From a virus, in IMG/VR virus record IMGVR_UViG_3300029319_000010, positions 50,214-114,213 of that record: DNA of 64,000 nt. One strand, given 5' to 3'. The position numbers and the translations under genes were made by a program. The notes beneath the pieces are model-generated. The model worked only from the letters and a program-made list of their open reading frames with translations. It had not been told where the DNA came from and did no database searches. Below, piece after piece: positions 38,137 through 47,107 of this stretch (position 1 is its first letter; every line of letters begins with the position of its first letter).

Positions 38137-41100
38137 AACTTAATTATTTTCTTGGTTATTCTTATTTTATCATATGTAATAATCAAATTATACATTCCAT
38201 CGGGATAATCTGATAAATCTATTCTTTTAATATTATCTGTTTGTATAATCTCTCCTACCATATTATATAGTTCTACATCAACATCTAGTCTTGTTTCTAT
38301 AGTAAATGTATTTGCTGTAGGATTGGGGTATACAATTATATCACTACCTGATAGCTCATCTAAGTTAACTGGCCATCCTTCTTCACAATAATTATACATA
38401 GATTGACAGGTCTCATCCCATACCTCAGTACAACAATAGTTATCTATATCTATAACCCAAGCATAACAAGGATCATTTAACCAATAAGGTTCTCCAGGTC
38501 CACCATAGCAACCAGCATCATAAAGACAAGTGGTATTATCTGGTAAGTTAACTAACGGATCATAGTTATATGCATTAGGATCAGCACATCCTTCTATTAT
38601 AACTACACAACTACCATCATCAAAACAAGCATCTTCATCATAGTTTAGTGCAGTACTATCTGTACAACCTCCAACATAACAACATGAATTATCTAAAGTA
38701 TTTGCTAACGGATCAAAGTTAAGAGCCATTGTGTCTGTACAACCATATACAAATTCTATACACGTACCATTATCTGTATTTGCTAATGGGTCATAGTTAA
38801 ATGCAGTAGAATCCATGCAACCATATACATAAGGTATACAGTTACCGCTATCAGTATTTGCAGTAGAATCATAATTAAACATGGTAGAATCCATACATCC
38901 TATAATAACACCTTCACAGCTTCCATCATCTGTATTGGCATCTGCATTATAGTTAAAAGCCTCTGGATTGGTGCAACCTAGTATAGGGTATATACATCCA
39001 TTATTAGTATTTGCTAACTCATTATAATTTAACGCAGTTGAATCTGTACAACCAATCACAACATCAATACATGAGCCGTTGTTTGTATTTGCTGTGGCAT
39101 TAAAATTAAATGCACTTGGATCTGTGCATCCATATATAGCATATATACACCCTGAATTAGTATTAGCGGTAATTTGATAATTTAAAGCTGTATCATCAGT
39201 GCATCCTATTACTACTGGTTGACATGAATCATCATCAATATTAGCATTTACATTAAAGTTAAATGCTGTTGGGTCAGTACATCCTAGAACAGGATATACA
39301 CAACCTGAGTTAGTATTAGCTAGTTGATCATAGTTTAGTGCTGTATCATCTGTACACCCTATAACAACATCAACACAACTATTGTCAGTAGTATTAGCTT
39401 GTGGATTATAGTTAAATGAATCAGGATTTGTACAACCATAAACAAATGAAATACATCCTACATTTGTGTTAGCAGTTTCATCATAATTATATGCTTCAGG
39501 ATCCGTACATCCATATGCAAACTCTATACATGATCCATCATCAGTGTTTGCATTAACATTAAAATTAAACATTGTAGGATCCATACAACCATATACAAAT
39601 GGCTCACATGGATTATTTTCATCTGCTGTATTAGCTTCTGCATTATAATTAAATGCTGTTTCATCTAAACAACCGTATATAAATGGTTCACATAAATTAT
39701 TATTTGTGTTAACATCTACACCATTTATTCCTGTTAATGGATTTCCTACTCCATCATTATCATAATCATTATATGTATAAGAGTTTGGATTTAAACAACC
39801 ATATACAAAAGGATAACATGAGCCATCATCGGTATTAGCTAGCTCATTATAGTTAAATTGATTTGACTGTGTACAACCTTCAACAACTGGTTCACAACTA
39901 TCATCATCTACATTTGCATCTGGATAGTAATTAAATGCTTCATCATCTGTACAGCCATACACTATTTCTATGCAAGAGTCATTATCTGTATTAGCGTCTT
40001 CATCATAGTTAAACGCAGCAGAGTCTGTACAACCATTAATAACAGGCTGACATGATCCTGGTTCTAGAGTATTTGCTTCTTGATCATAATTAAATGCTAA
40101 TGGGTCTGTACAACCTAATATAGTTGGTATACAAGGATCTGTTTCATCTTCAACAGCTACTTGATTAACTGTTGCTAGTTCATTATAGTTATATGCAGTT
40201 TCATCTATACAGCCGAATATAGCATATACTTCACATGTTCCATCATCAAAATCTGCTTCTATTGCATTTTGTTCTATATAATTATAATATTCAATATAAG
40301 CTGCATCAGTACAACCAGGGTTGTAATAACAGTCATTACTGCTTGTATTTGCTATTGGATCAAAGTTAACTGCTTCTAAATCTAAACAACCATAAATTTT
40401 AGGAATACAGTTATTACCACACAGAGCTTGACCTTGATATAGAAAGTTGTATTGATTATAAGAAAGTATTGGATTTGTATAAGGGTTAGTTCCACCTTCT
40501 AATATAATGTCTCCTATAGGGTTAATTATTTCAAAGCTGCATTGTTCTGTTGTTTGTTGAGATTGACCAAAAGAATAAAAATAAGCTTTAACCATTTCAC
40601 TGGTATTAAAATTAATTTCAGTTTCAAAAACTGTTTGATCACTTTGTAATGTAAAAGGCCCCCACCACTGATCACCTTGTGTAACTACTAAAAATGAACC
40701 TGCCCAACCATTATCAGCCCAATCCGTCAATCTTAATGTATTTGTACAATTAGGGTTTGATAGTTGTGTATTTGCATCAGGGTTAAAATTAAAAGCATCA
40801 GGGTTTATACAGCCAAATATTCTTTCTGTTTCACATGATCCGTCATCTTCATTAGCATAAGGGTTAAACTCTAAATACTCATTGTTTGTACATCCTTGTA
40901 CAGTCTCTGGTGCACATGGTGTTACTTGACCAACATCAATTATAAGCTCTCCAAAATCACCTATACCTTCTGATATTGTATCACCACATTCTGTATATAC
41001 CGCCCAAGTACCATCTATACCACCCCATTGAGCTCCACCAAGACCATCTCCATATGAGTCTTGTAACCAAAACATTATGTTAGTATTGTCATCAATGCAA

Positions 41101-42299
41101 GTTTGATATTCTACTGTAGTACCTACTGGCACACCACAATACGTTGTGTTATCATTTACTTCTGCTAAAGGTGTTCCATCACCATACTGATCATATATTA
41201 TCCAACTAGTTTCACAGCCATACTGATCCACCATTATTTCAACTGTAACTAAAGTTTTACCTGCTGTGCATGTTATATCTCCTCCATTACATGAACCATC
41301 GTCTGTAGTTGCTGCAGGGTTATAACTAGCTGCTTCTGGGTCTGTACAACCTGGTATGTTAATACAAGATCCATCATCAATACCTGCTTCTTCATTATAG
41401 TTTAATGCATTTGGGTCTGTACATCCATAAATAAAAATACAAGGATCTACCTGCCATGTTTCTCCTACTACAGCATTTACATTTACACCTGGAGTATTTG
41501 TATTAGGGTTTCCATCTGCTTCTGCTTGTGTTGATACTACATAGATTAATGTTGTGGGTGAATTACAACCTCCACCATCAAAAGCTACAGCATCTATAAA
41601 CCATTGTTGTCCATTATCACCAACATATATTCTTGCACCAATTTGTAGAATATCTTGATATTGTAAATAAAATTCGGGATCAACTCCAAAGTGAGTATTA
41701 GTAAAGGATACCAAGTTACATGTTGAACCTGGTGTTATAATGCCTGTTGGTATATCTGCTGCAAGTGGATTATAATTAAATGCAAACTCATTTATACATC
41801 CATAAATATATGTACAACTACCATCATTAATTAAGGCATCTTCGTTAAAGTTTTCTGCTAATTCATCTGTACAACCTTGTAAAGGAGGAGCACAAGGTGC
41901 TATAGTTAATGTATCTACTAAAGATATTGGTCCGCTAGGTTCTGTTGTTAGTACTGAATCTTCATAAAAAGCACCTTCTACATACATTAAACTATCTTGA
42001 CAAGCATTACTTATTGAAAACCATCCATTATTACCACCCCAAAAAGATCCAGCTAAACCATCACCATAAGCATCATTTAATGAAATAATATATTCACCTG
42101 CTGGTATACTTATTATAGTATCATGTAAAAATTCTGGCAATAAAAATGGTTCATTTACAGCTATTGCAGCACCGCTAATATCATAAAGTTCCCATGATGT
42201 TTCACCAGGATATTGGTCTGTTTGTAACTGTATATGTATCCAAGATTCTTGAGTAAATACTAGTATAGGAACTAGTAATAAGAATATTAGTTTTTTCAT
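38133..42299 (-). CDS. Giant secreted repeat protein with T9SS sorting domain
   Basis: 1388 residues. Signal peptide MKKLIFLLLVPILVF; then two short beta domains resembling WIHIQLQTDQYPGETSWE with AYGDGLAGSFWGG; then about 29 Cys repeats of the form GCTD..A.NYN..AN plus DDGSC, each with two Cys and several Asp/Asn; then a CCTEVWDETCQSMYNYC Cys-rich piece. The last 70 residues (DIIVYPNPTANTFTIE ... DGMYNLIITYDKIRITKKII) match the T9SS type A C-terminal sorting domain: PNPT, GxIxxxxxI, GxYxL, KKIIK. The Asp/Asn repeats may bind Ca. Would be exported and attached to the host surface. Unusual in a phage. Confidence 0.85.
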   Translation of the reverse strand: MKKLIFLLLVPILVFTQESWIHIQLQTDQYPGETSWELYDISGAAIAVNEPFLLPEFLHDTIISIPAGEYIISLNDAYGDGLAGSFWGGNNGWFSISNACQDSLMYVEGAFYEDSVLTTEPSGPISLVDTLTIAPCAPPLQGCTDELAENFNEDALINDGSCTYIYGCINEFAFNYNPLAADIPTGIITPGSTCNLVSFTNTHFGVDPEFYLQYQDILQIGARIYVGDNGQQWFIDAVAFDGGGCNSPTTLIYVVSTQAEADGNPNTNTPGVNVNAVVGETWQVDPCIFIYGCTDPNALNYNEEAGIDDGSCINIPGCTDPEAASYNPAATTDDGSCNGGDITCTAGKTLVTVEIMVDQYGCETSWIIYDQYGDGTPLAEVNDNTTYCGVPVGTTVEYQTCIDDNTNIMFWLQDSYGDGLGGAQWGGIDGTWAVYTECGDTISEGIGDFGELIIDVGQVTPCAPETVQGCTNNEYLEFNPYANEDDGSCETERIFGCINPDAFNFNPDANTQLSNPNCTNTLRLTDWADNGWAGSFLVVTQGDQWWGPFTLQSDQTVFETEINFNTSEMVKAYFYSFGQSQQTTEQCSFEIINPIGDIILEGGTNPYTNPILSYNQYNFLYQGQALCGNNCIPKIYGCLDLEAVNFDPIANTSSNDCYYNPGCTDAAYIEYYNYIEQNAIEADFDDGTCEVYAIFGCIDETAYNYNELATVNQVAVEDETDPCIPTILGCTDPLAFNYDQEANTLEPGSCQPVINGCTDSAAFNYDEDANTDNDSCIEIVYGCTDDEAFNYYPDANVDDDSCEPVVEGCTQSNQFNYNELANTDDGSCYPFVYGCLNPNSYTYNDYDNDGVGNPLTGINGVDVNTNNNLCEPFIYGCLDETAFNYNAEANTADENNPCEPFVYGCMDPTMFNFNVNANTDDGSCIEFAYGCTDPEAYNYDETANTNVGCISFVYGCTNPDSFNYNPQANTTDNSCVDVVIGCTDDTALNYDQLANTNSGCVYPVLGCTDPTAFNFNVNANIDDDSCQPVVIGCTDDTALNYQITANTNSGCIYAIYGCTDPSAFNFNATANTNNGSCIDVVIGCTDSTALNYNELANTNNGCIYPILGCTNPEAFNYNADANTDDGSCEGVIIGCMDSTMFNYDSTANTDSGNCIPYVYGCMDSTAFNYDPLANTDNGTCIEFVYGCTDTMALNFDPLANTLDNSCCYVGGCTDSTALNYDEDACFDDGSCVVIIEGCADPNAYNYDPLVNLPDNTTCLYDAGCYGGPGEPYWLNDPCYAWVIDIDNYCCTEVWDETCQSMYNYCEEGWPVNLDELSGSDIIVYPNPTANTFTIETRLDVDVELYNMVGEIIQTDNIKRIDLSDYPDGMYNLIITYDKIRITKKIIKL

Positions 42300-42302
42300 A
42301 TT

Positions 42303-42626
42303 TTAAAATTTATTAGCAAGTATTTCGTCAATATATGCTTGCACTTCTTTTGCATCTGCTTTCATAGTAAATGATATATCTGCTTGATATCTTTTTACTT
42401 CTTCACCATCATCAAATATTATAATTGTAGGAACTACTGCTATATTATGTTTTTCTTGTTGTTTTGGTTTGTCTGCTATATCTACATATGCTATATCACA
42501 ATCAACTAAATCATTACACCATTCTACATCATTTGTAGAGTTCCATCCTGCATTATATTGAACAACTTCTACCTGTCCATAGGCAATAGAAGACATCAAA
42601 CAAAATATAAAGAATATATTTTTCAT
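42303..42626 (-). CDS. Exported thioredoxin-fold protein without CxxC
   Basis: 107 residues. Signal peptide MKNIFFIFCLMSSIAYGQ cleaved after YG or YGQ. The mature part has VEVVQYNAGWNSTND, EWCNDLVDC, AVVPTIIIFDDGEEVKR: thioredoxin fold with the cis-Pro (VVPT) but no CxxC. Periplasmic thiol exchange with two separated Cys or a purely structural role. Precedes the repeat protein by 3 nt, whose many Cys pairs would need oxidation, so a folding helper is plausible. Confidence 0.7.
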   Translation of the reverse strand: MKNIFFIFCLMSSIAYGQVEVVQYNAGWNSTNDVEWCNDLVDCDIAYVDIADKPKQQEKHNIAVVPTIIIFDDGEEVKRYQADISFTMKADAKEVQAYIDEILANKF

Positions 42627-42904
42627 TTTAATCTATCTATTTTATCTTCTATACGTTTTAAATCTTCTTTTATTTCCTCAACATCATCTTGAGTATTTTG
42701 AATTGTTAAACGTATATTTTTATCTTTCATATCAAACTCCATTCTTGTTACATCTGGATTTGGTGGTACAGGTAGCTCTTTAGCCTCAGCAATATCTGCC
42801 TGTAAAACAAACCACATACTTACTAAAGTAGTAATTAAAAAACCTATTCCACCTAGTGTCTTTAGGCTTATTTCAAATTTGGAATCTTCTGATATTTCTT
42901 TCAT
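42623..42904 (-). CDS. Small TM/coiled-coil protein
   Basis: 93 residues: one membrane helix (LGGIGFLITTLVSMWFVL) then a periplasmic charged coiled coil (TQDDVEEIKEDLKRIEDKI). Shape of a spanin or tail tape-like accessory. Overlaps its neighbours by 4 nt. Confidence 0.6.
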   Translation of the reverse strand: MKEISEDSKFEISLKTLGGIGFLITTLVSMWFVLQADIAEAKELPVPPNPDVTRMEFDMKDKNIRLTIQNTQDDVEEIKEDLKRIEDKIDRLK

Positions 42905-43308
42905 TTTGTACCTCCTTTTCTCATATAACCCTGGCCTGAAAATATAATCATCTTGTCTTTGTTTGCACCTCCTCTTTTCTTTGGTGATTTCTTAGCACCA
43001 GGATTTGACGTTTTTAATTTTCTTACATTATTTGTCATTGAAGTCAACTTATTCTGATTTTCTAGAAGTTTATTTTGACTCTCAATTAGTTGGTTATTGA
43101 GTTGAAGTTGTTTAATAATCTCTTTTTGATTATTCATTATAGATTGTTGATTAAGCATTGCTTGTTCATCAGGGTTAGGAACTTTATTAGGATCCATTTG
43201 AGGAACATCTACAAAATCAGATACAGCGGGTCTACCAATCCTAGATACCTTTCTAGGACCGGCATGATTATTAGGACCTCCCGCTCTATATTGTCTAATT
43301 CTACGCAT
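42901..43308 (-). CDS. Unknown Gln/Asn coiled-coil protein
   Basis: 135 residues from MRRIRQYRAGGPNNH at 43308; the longer start at 43335 lies in the preceding gene. A Q/N-rich coiled coil (QQSIMNNQKEIIKQLQLNNQ) and a basic Gly end. Not recognised. Possibly a virion internal or tail protein. Confidence 0.6.
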   Translation of the reverse strand: MRRIRQYRAGGPNNHAGPRKVSRIGRPAVSDFVDVPQMDPNKVPNPDEQAMLNQQSIMNNQKEIIKQLQLNNQLIESQNKLLENQNKLTSMTNNVRKLKTSNPGAKKSPKKRGGANKDKMIIFSGQGYMRKGGTK

Positions 43309-43312
43309 ATTA

Positions 43313-43696
43313 CTATGAAGTTGTATCCCAGTCAATTACAATTGATCCACAAACTACTCCAAGATTAGTTGCATTAGGAGCAATTTCAAGAAATCTTGCA
43401 TTTGCTGGATTAGTAATTTCAGTTGTACCTGCTCTAGCTAAAAATTCTGTAATTGCTCTTTGCAATTTTAATGCTTCACCAGTTGTTGTTATTGATGCTT
43501 TACAATCTTTTCTAGTATGTCCTAACCAAGTACCACTATGACCAGCATCTAGAAAAAAGATTTCAAGAGTATTTGCATCTGCTATTCTCATATTAACATT
43601 ATTTCCTGATCCAACTGGATAGGATATAATATCTTCTGTGTCATCAGCATATGTCATAATCCATTTTGGTAATGCTGCTAAATTTAATTCTGCCAT
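43313..43696 (-). CDS. Virion-type protein D
   Basis: 127 residues, paralogue of 43723 (both begin MAELN, contain LPKW, FLDAGHSG/ILDAGHDS, ARAGTTEITN/ARAGSTEITN). Beta-rich and with the conserved DAGH. Likely head or tail structural protein. Confidence 0.65.
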   Translation of the reverse strand: MAELNLAALPKWIMTYADDTEDIISYPVGSGNNVNMRIADANTLEIFFLDAGHSGTWLGHTRKDCKASITTTGEALKLQRAITEFLARAGTTEITNPANARFLEIAPNATNLGVVCGSIVIDWDTTS

Positions 43697-43722
43697 GTTT
43701 AAAAAATTTATTAAGTTAATTA

Positions 43723-44148
43723 TTATGCTATTATATCTTCTACTACCTCTAAGTCAGTAACAGTTGCTCCTAAAAAAGTATTTACATCACTTAAAACATC
43801 TCCATCAAGATATATCATTCTGTTATTATCTGTATTAGTAATTTCTGTAGATCCTGCTCTAGCTACCCACCTTGTAAAATTTCTTACTATATTAAGTCTA
43901 GTAGCATCGTCATCAGCATGTGTAAATACAATTGCCATATCACGTCTTGCACCAACAACACCTTCACTATCATGACCTGCATCCAATATACACACTAATG
44001 TTTTAGTTGGTGCACCTCCTGTTCCAGTATTACAAGATTTAAAAAATACTCTTGCACCCAAACCAATAGGTACTGATACACTTTTATTTTCTCCTGTGTC
44101 TTTAGCCATAACCCACTTGGGTAGTATTGCTTTGTTTAATTCTGCCAT
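43723..44148 (-). CDS. Virion-type protein E
   Basis: 141 residues, paralogue of the 43313 protein (MAELNKAILPKWVMAKD; ILDAGHDSEGVVGARRDMAI; WVARAGSTEITNTDNNRMIY). Function inferred structural. Confidence 0.65.
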   Translation of the reverse strand: MAELNKAILPKWVMAKDTGENKSVSVPIGLGARVFFKSCNTGTGGAPTKTLVCILDAGHDSEGVVGARRDMAIVFTHADDDATRLNIVRNFTRWVARAGSTEITNTDNNRMIYLDGDVLSDVNTFLGATVTDLEVVEDIIA

Positions 44149-44190
44149 ATTTAAAATATTTTAATTGTTTATATTCTTGTTTGTTATATT

Positions 44191-44691
44191 TTATAAAACC
44201 CTATTAGGTCCTGCTCCTCCTCTTGCTCCTTTTGCTCTGTTATAAGCTACAAGTTCAGTTGCTAAATTATTAGATCTTGTTGTATTTCTACTTTGTGCAT
44301 CTGTTCTTGCACGTAATGCTACATTATAACGGCTTAGATCTGCTGGGTCTAATGTATAATAAGCCAGTCTATCAGCAGTAACCGCACCTCTAGTGCCCGG
44401 ACTTACACGTCTTGCACTTCTATATATAGCAGGATTAGGTGCATCTGGAACAGTCTCTGGTGCAAATTTACTTTGTCTTGTACTAGGTTTTATTAAAACA
44501 TCTCTATTAATAGGATTTCTTGTACCTTTTGTTTGAAATTTTGCTGAAAACTTACTTGTAGGAAGTGGGGTTTCTGGTTTAACCAATAACTGTGCAGATA
44601 AATTATTACTTGGCGTAATACTGTTTAATGCATCGTTTGTTCTTTGACCATGAGATTGTTTCTCTTGGTCTGCTCTTTTTCTTGAAGCCAT
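44191..44691 (-). CDS. Basic protein with GPNRVL end
   Basis: 166 residues, Arg/Thr/Asn-rich and probably disordered (KRADQEKQSHGQRTNDALNS; ARTDAQSRNTTRSNNLATEL), ending KGARGGAGPNRVL. First gene of the leftward block, after the motif at 44738. Not recognised. Confidence 0.6.
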   Translation of the reverse strand: MASRKRADQEKQSHGQRTNDALNSITPSNNLSAQLLVKPETPLPTSKFSAKFQTKGTRNPINRDVLIKPSTRQSKFAPETVPDAPNPAIYRSARRVSPGTRGAVTADRLAYYTLDPADLSRYNVALRARTDAQSRNTTRSNNLATELVAYNRAKGARGGAGPNRVL

Positions 44692-44714
44692 AACTTTAAT
44701 TAATTAATTATTAT

Positions 44715-44722
44715 TATATTTG
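44715..44722 (+). promoter_or_regulatory. Host-type -7 promoter box (rightward)
   Basis: TATATTTG, 40 nt ahead of the ATG at 44763. Divergent from the leftward motif at 44738-44750. Confidence 0.55.
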
Positions 44723-44737
44723 CTATTCTTATATAGA

Positions 44738-44750
44738 TAATATACAAAAA
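44738..44750 (-). promoter_or_regulatory. Putative phage late promoter motif
   Basis: TTTTTGTATATTA on the minus strand, 47 nt before the ATG at 44691; drives the block 44691 to 37063 if functional. Confidence 0.5.
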
Positions 44751-44762
44751 AAACTTTGAAAT

Positions 44763-44948
44763 ATGAAAACACATGAATTTAAAATAGAATTTCTAACAGA
44801 TAGTCCACTATTAGGACTACATATGACACAATTTGATAGAAAGAATAATGATACCTTAAGATGGAATCCAACCATCAAAATCTCTTTAGGTTTTTTATTT
44901 TTTCATTTTACTTACATAAATACAGATTATACAATAGAAAAGGATTAA
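44763..44948 (+). CDS. Unknown small protein
   Basis: 61 residues (EFKIEFLTDSPLLGLHMTQF; LGFLFFHFTYINTDY). Not recognised. Opens the rightward RNR island. Confidence 0.55.
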   Translation: MKTHEFKIEFLTDSPLLGLHMTQFDRKNNDTLRWNPTIKISLGFLFFHFTYINTDYTIEKD

Positions 44949-44968
44949 ATTTTCACTATATTATTATT

Positions 44969-44985
44969 ACCTGACTATCTCAGGT
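44969..44985 (+). other. Small hairpin before RNR gene
   Basis: ACCTGA-ctatc-TCAGGT, perfect 6-bp stem 31 nt before the RNR start; no T tract. A possible regulator or a mere palindrome. Confidence 0.4.
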
Positions 44986-45016
44986 ATCTCAATTATTAAC
45001 TACTAAATACAATAAA

Positions 45017-46876
45017 ATGGAATTGAATAACAAGATTCTAAGTGATATTACTGTCCACATGAAATATGCACGGTATAATCCTGAATTAAAAAGAAGAGAG
45101 ACCTGGGAAGAACTGGTCACTAGAAATATGAATATGCACCTTAAAAGATATCCTAAACTATCAGATGATATAAAAGGGGCCTATGATTACGTGCTTGATA
45201 AAAAAGTACTACCATCTATGAGATCTATGCAGTTTGGTGGCAAACCAATAGAAATTTCTCCTAATAGAATATATAACTGTGCTTATCTTCCTATAGATAG
45301 TGTAGATGCATTTAGTGAAACTATGTTTTTGCTACTTGGAGGAACCGGTGTTGGTTACTCTGTACAAAGACATCATGTAGATAAACTACCACTAATCAAT
45401 AAACCATATAAAAAAAGAACAAGACGTTACCTAATTGGTGACTCTATAGAAGGCTGGGCAGATGCTATTAAGATGTTAATGAAGTCTTACTTAAATGGTA
45501 AAAGCTCACGCATAGTATTTGACTATTCAGATATTAGACCTAAAGGTGCTAGGTTAGTAACATCAGGTGGTAAAGCTCCTGGCCCACAACCATTAAAAGA
45601 ATGTATACTTAAGATCACAGGTGTTCTTCAAAATAAAGAAGATGGTGATTCACTTAGTACACTTGAAGCACATGATATTATATGTTACATAGCTGATGCT
45701 GTATTAGCTGGTGGGATTAGACGTGCTGCTCTTATTAGCTTATTTAGTGCTGATGATGATGAGATGATATCTTGCAAGTCTGGTGCATGGTGGGAGCTTA
45801 ACCCTCAGCGTGGTAGAGCTAATAACTCTGCTGTTCTAATGAGACATAAGATAACTAAGTCTTTCTTTATGGATCTATGGAAGAGAGTTGAGTTAAGTAA
45901 AGCCGGTGAACCTGGTATCTACTTTAACAATGACAAAGACTGGGGAACTAATCCTTGTTGTGAGATTGCTTTACGTCCTTTTCAGTTCTGTAACTTGTGT
46001 GAAGTTAATGTAAGCAACATTGAATCTCAAGAAGATCTTGAACTAAGAGTTAAAGCTGCTGCATTTATAGGAACACTTCAAGCGGGATATACTAACTTCC
46101 ACTACCTCAGACCAGTATGGCAAGAGACTACAGAAAAAGATGCACTTATTGGTGTATCTATGACTGGTATAGGATCTGGCAGAATACTTGGGTATGATAT
46201 GGAAGCTGCCGCTAAAGTAGTTAATAAAGAGAATACACGTGTTGCTAAATTAATTGGTATCAGAAGGGCTGCTAGAACAACAACAGTAAAACCTGCTGGT
46301 ACAACATCATTAACATTAGGAACTAGCTCTGGTATACATGCATGGCATAATGATTACTACATTAGAAGAATACGTGTAGGTAAGAATGAAGCTATATATA
46401 CATACCTTGCTAACAATCATCCTGCCCTTGTAGAGGATTGTGTGTTCCGTGGTCATGATACTGCTGTAATAAGCATACCTCAATCAGCTCCTAAAGGCTC
46501 TATTCTTAGAACTGAGTCTGCTTTTCAATTACTTGAAAGAGTAAAAAGAGTGGCAACGGAGTGGGTAAAGACTGGACATAGATCTGGGTCTAATACTCAT
46601 AATGTATCTGCTACTATCAGCTTAAAAGATGAAGACTGGGAGTTAGCTGGTGACTGGATGTGGAAAAATAGAGATCATTACAACGGTCTAGCTGTTCTTC
46701 CATATGACGGAGGTACTTATACCCAAGCTCCTTTTGAAGATATTTCTAAAGAAAAGTATAATGAAATGGTTAAGTCATTAATGGATATTGATCTATCTAA
46801 GATCACTGAAGAAAATGATGAAACCAATCTAACAGGAGAGCTAGCATGTGCTGGTGGTAATTGTGAAGTCAAGTAA
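45017..46876 (+). CDS. nrdJ: Class II (B12-dependent) ribonucleotide reductase
   Basis: 619 residues, RTPR-like. N-terminal NCAYLPIDSVDAF and LLLGGTGVGYSVQRHHVDKL, central NPCCEIALRPFQFCNLCEVN (catalytic Cys and Glu) and TVKPAGTTSLTLGTSSGIHA match the monomeric adenosylcobalamin-dependent type; the end ELACAGGNCEVK has the redox Cys pair. It reduces ribonucleotides to deoxynucleotides without oxygen dependence, using cobalamin from the host or medium. Lies on a rightward island between leftward late blocks. Confidence 0.9.
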   Translation: MELNNKILSDITVHMKYARYNPELKRRETWEELVTRNMNMHLKRYPKLSDDIKGAYDYVLDKKVLPSMRSMQFGGKPIEISPNRIYNCAYLPIDSVDAFSETMFLLLGGTGVGYSVQRHHVDKLPLINKPYKKRTRRYLIGDSIEGWADAIKMLMKSYLNGKSSRIVFDYSDIRPKGARLVTSGGKAPGPQPLKECILKITGVLQNKEDGDSLSTLEAHDIICYIADAVLAGGIRRAALISLFSADDDEMISCKSGAWWELNPQRGRANNSAVLMRHKITKSFFMDLWKRVELSKAGEPGIYFNNDKDWGTNPCCEIALRPFQFCNLCEVNVSNIESQEDLELRVKAAAFIGTLQAGYTNFHYLRPVWQETTEKDALIGVSMTGIGSGRILGYDMEAAAKVVNKENTRVAKLIGIRRAARTTTVKPAGTTSLTLGTSSGIHAWHNDYYIRRIRVGKNEAIYTYLANNHPALVEDCVFRGHDTAVISIPQSAPKGSILRTESAFQLLERVKRVATEWVKTGHRSGSNTHNVSATISLKDEDWELAGDWMWKNRDHYNGLAVLPYDGGTYTQAPFEDISKEKYNEMVKSLMDIDLSKITEENDETNLTGELACAGGNCEVK

Positions 46877-47015
46877 ATTTAGTCCATATTTTTACAAAGA
46901 CAAAGACGGTAATACAGTCATGACCGTAGCATATCATCTAAAAAGAGGATATTGCTGTGGTAGTGGCTGTAAACACTGTCCTTTTAAATCAAAAGACCCA
47001 AAGCAAAAGCACTAA
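46863..47015 (+). CDS. DUF5522-like small protein (GTG start)
   Basis: 50 residues from GTG at 46863, overlapping the RNR end by 14 nt; an internal ATG at 46919 is too late to include the N-terminal part. SSKFSPYFYKDKDGNTVMT then YHLKRGYCCGSGCKHCPF matches the DUF5522-type pattern YCCGxGCxHCPF, found in Bacteroidota and eukaryotes. The Cys cluster suggests metal binding; role unknown. The family name is from memory. Confidence 0.65.
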   Translation: MKSSKFSPYFYKDKDGNTVMTVAYHLKRGYCCGSGCKHCPFKSKDPKQKH

Positions 47016-47063
47016 CCATTAGCATTATGTATATATAATTGGTAACATTTACTCTCATATAAA

Positions 47064-47074
47064 TAATATACAAA
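47064..47074 (-). promoter_or_regulatory. Copy of the TTTGTATATTA motif at converging boundary
   Basis: TTTGTATATTA on the minus strand between DUF5522 and the giant gene. Leftward transcription from here would run antisense through the RNR gene before reaching 44691. Confidence 0.35.
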
Positions 47075-47107
47075 TCTAATATTAAGTATACGTTAAGGAA
47101 TTGTTAA

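Noticed and set aside
38133-42299. CRISPR or tandem-repeat DNA array
   Set aside because: Periodicity comes from protein repeats with synonymous drift; DNA units are not identical and there are no spacers.
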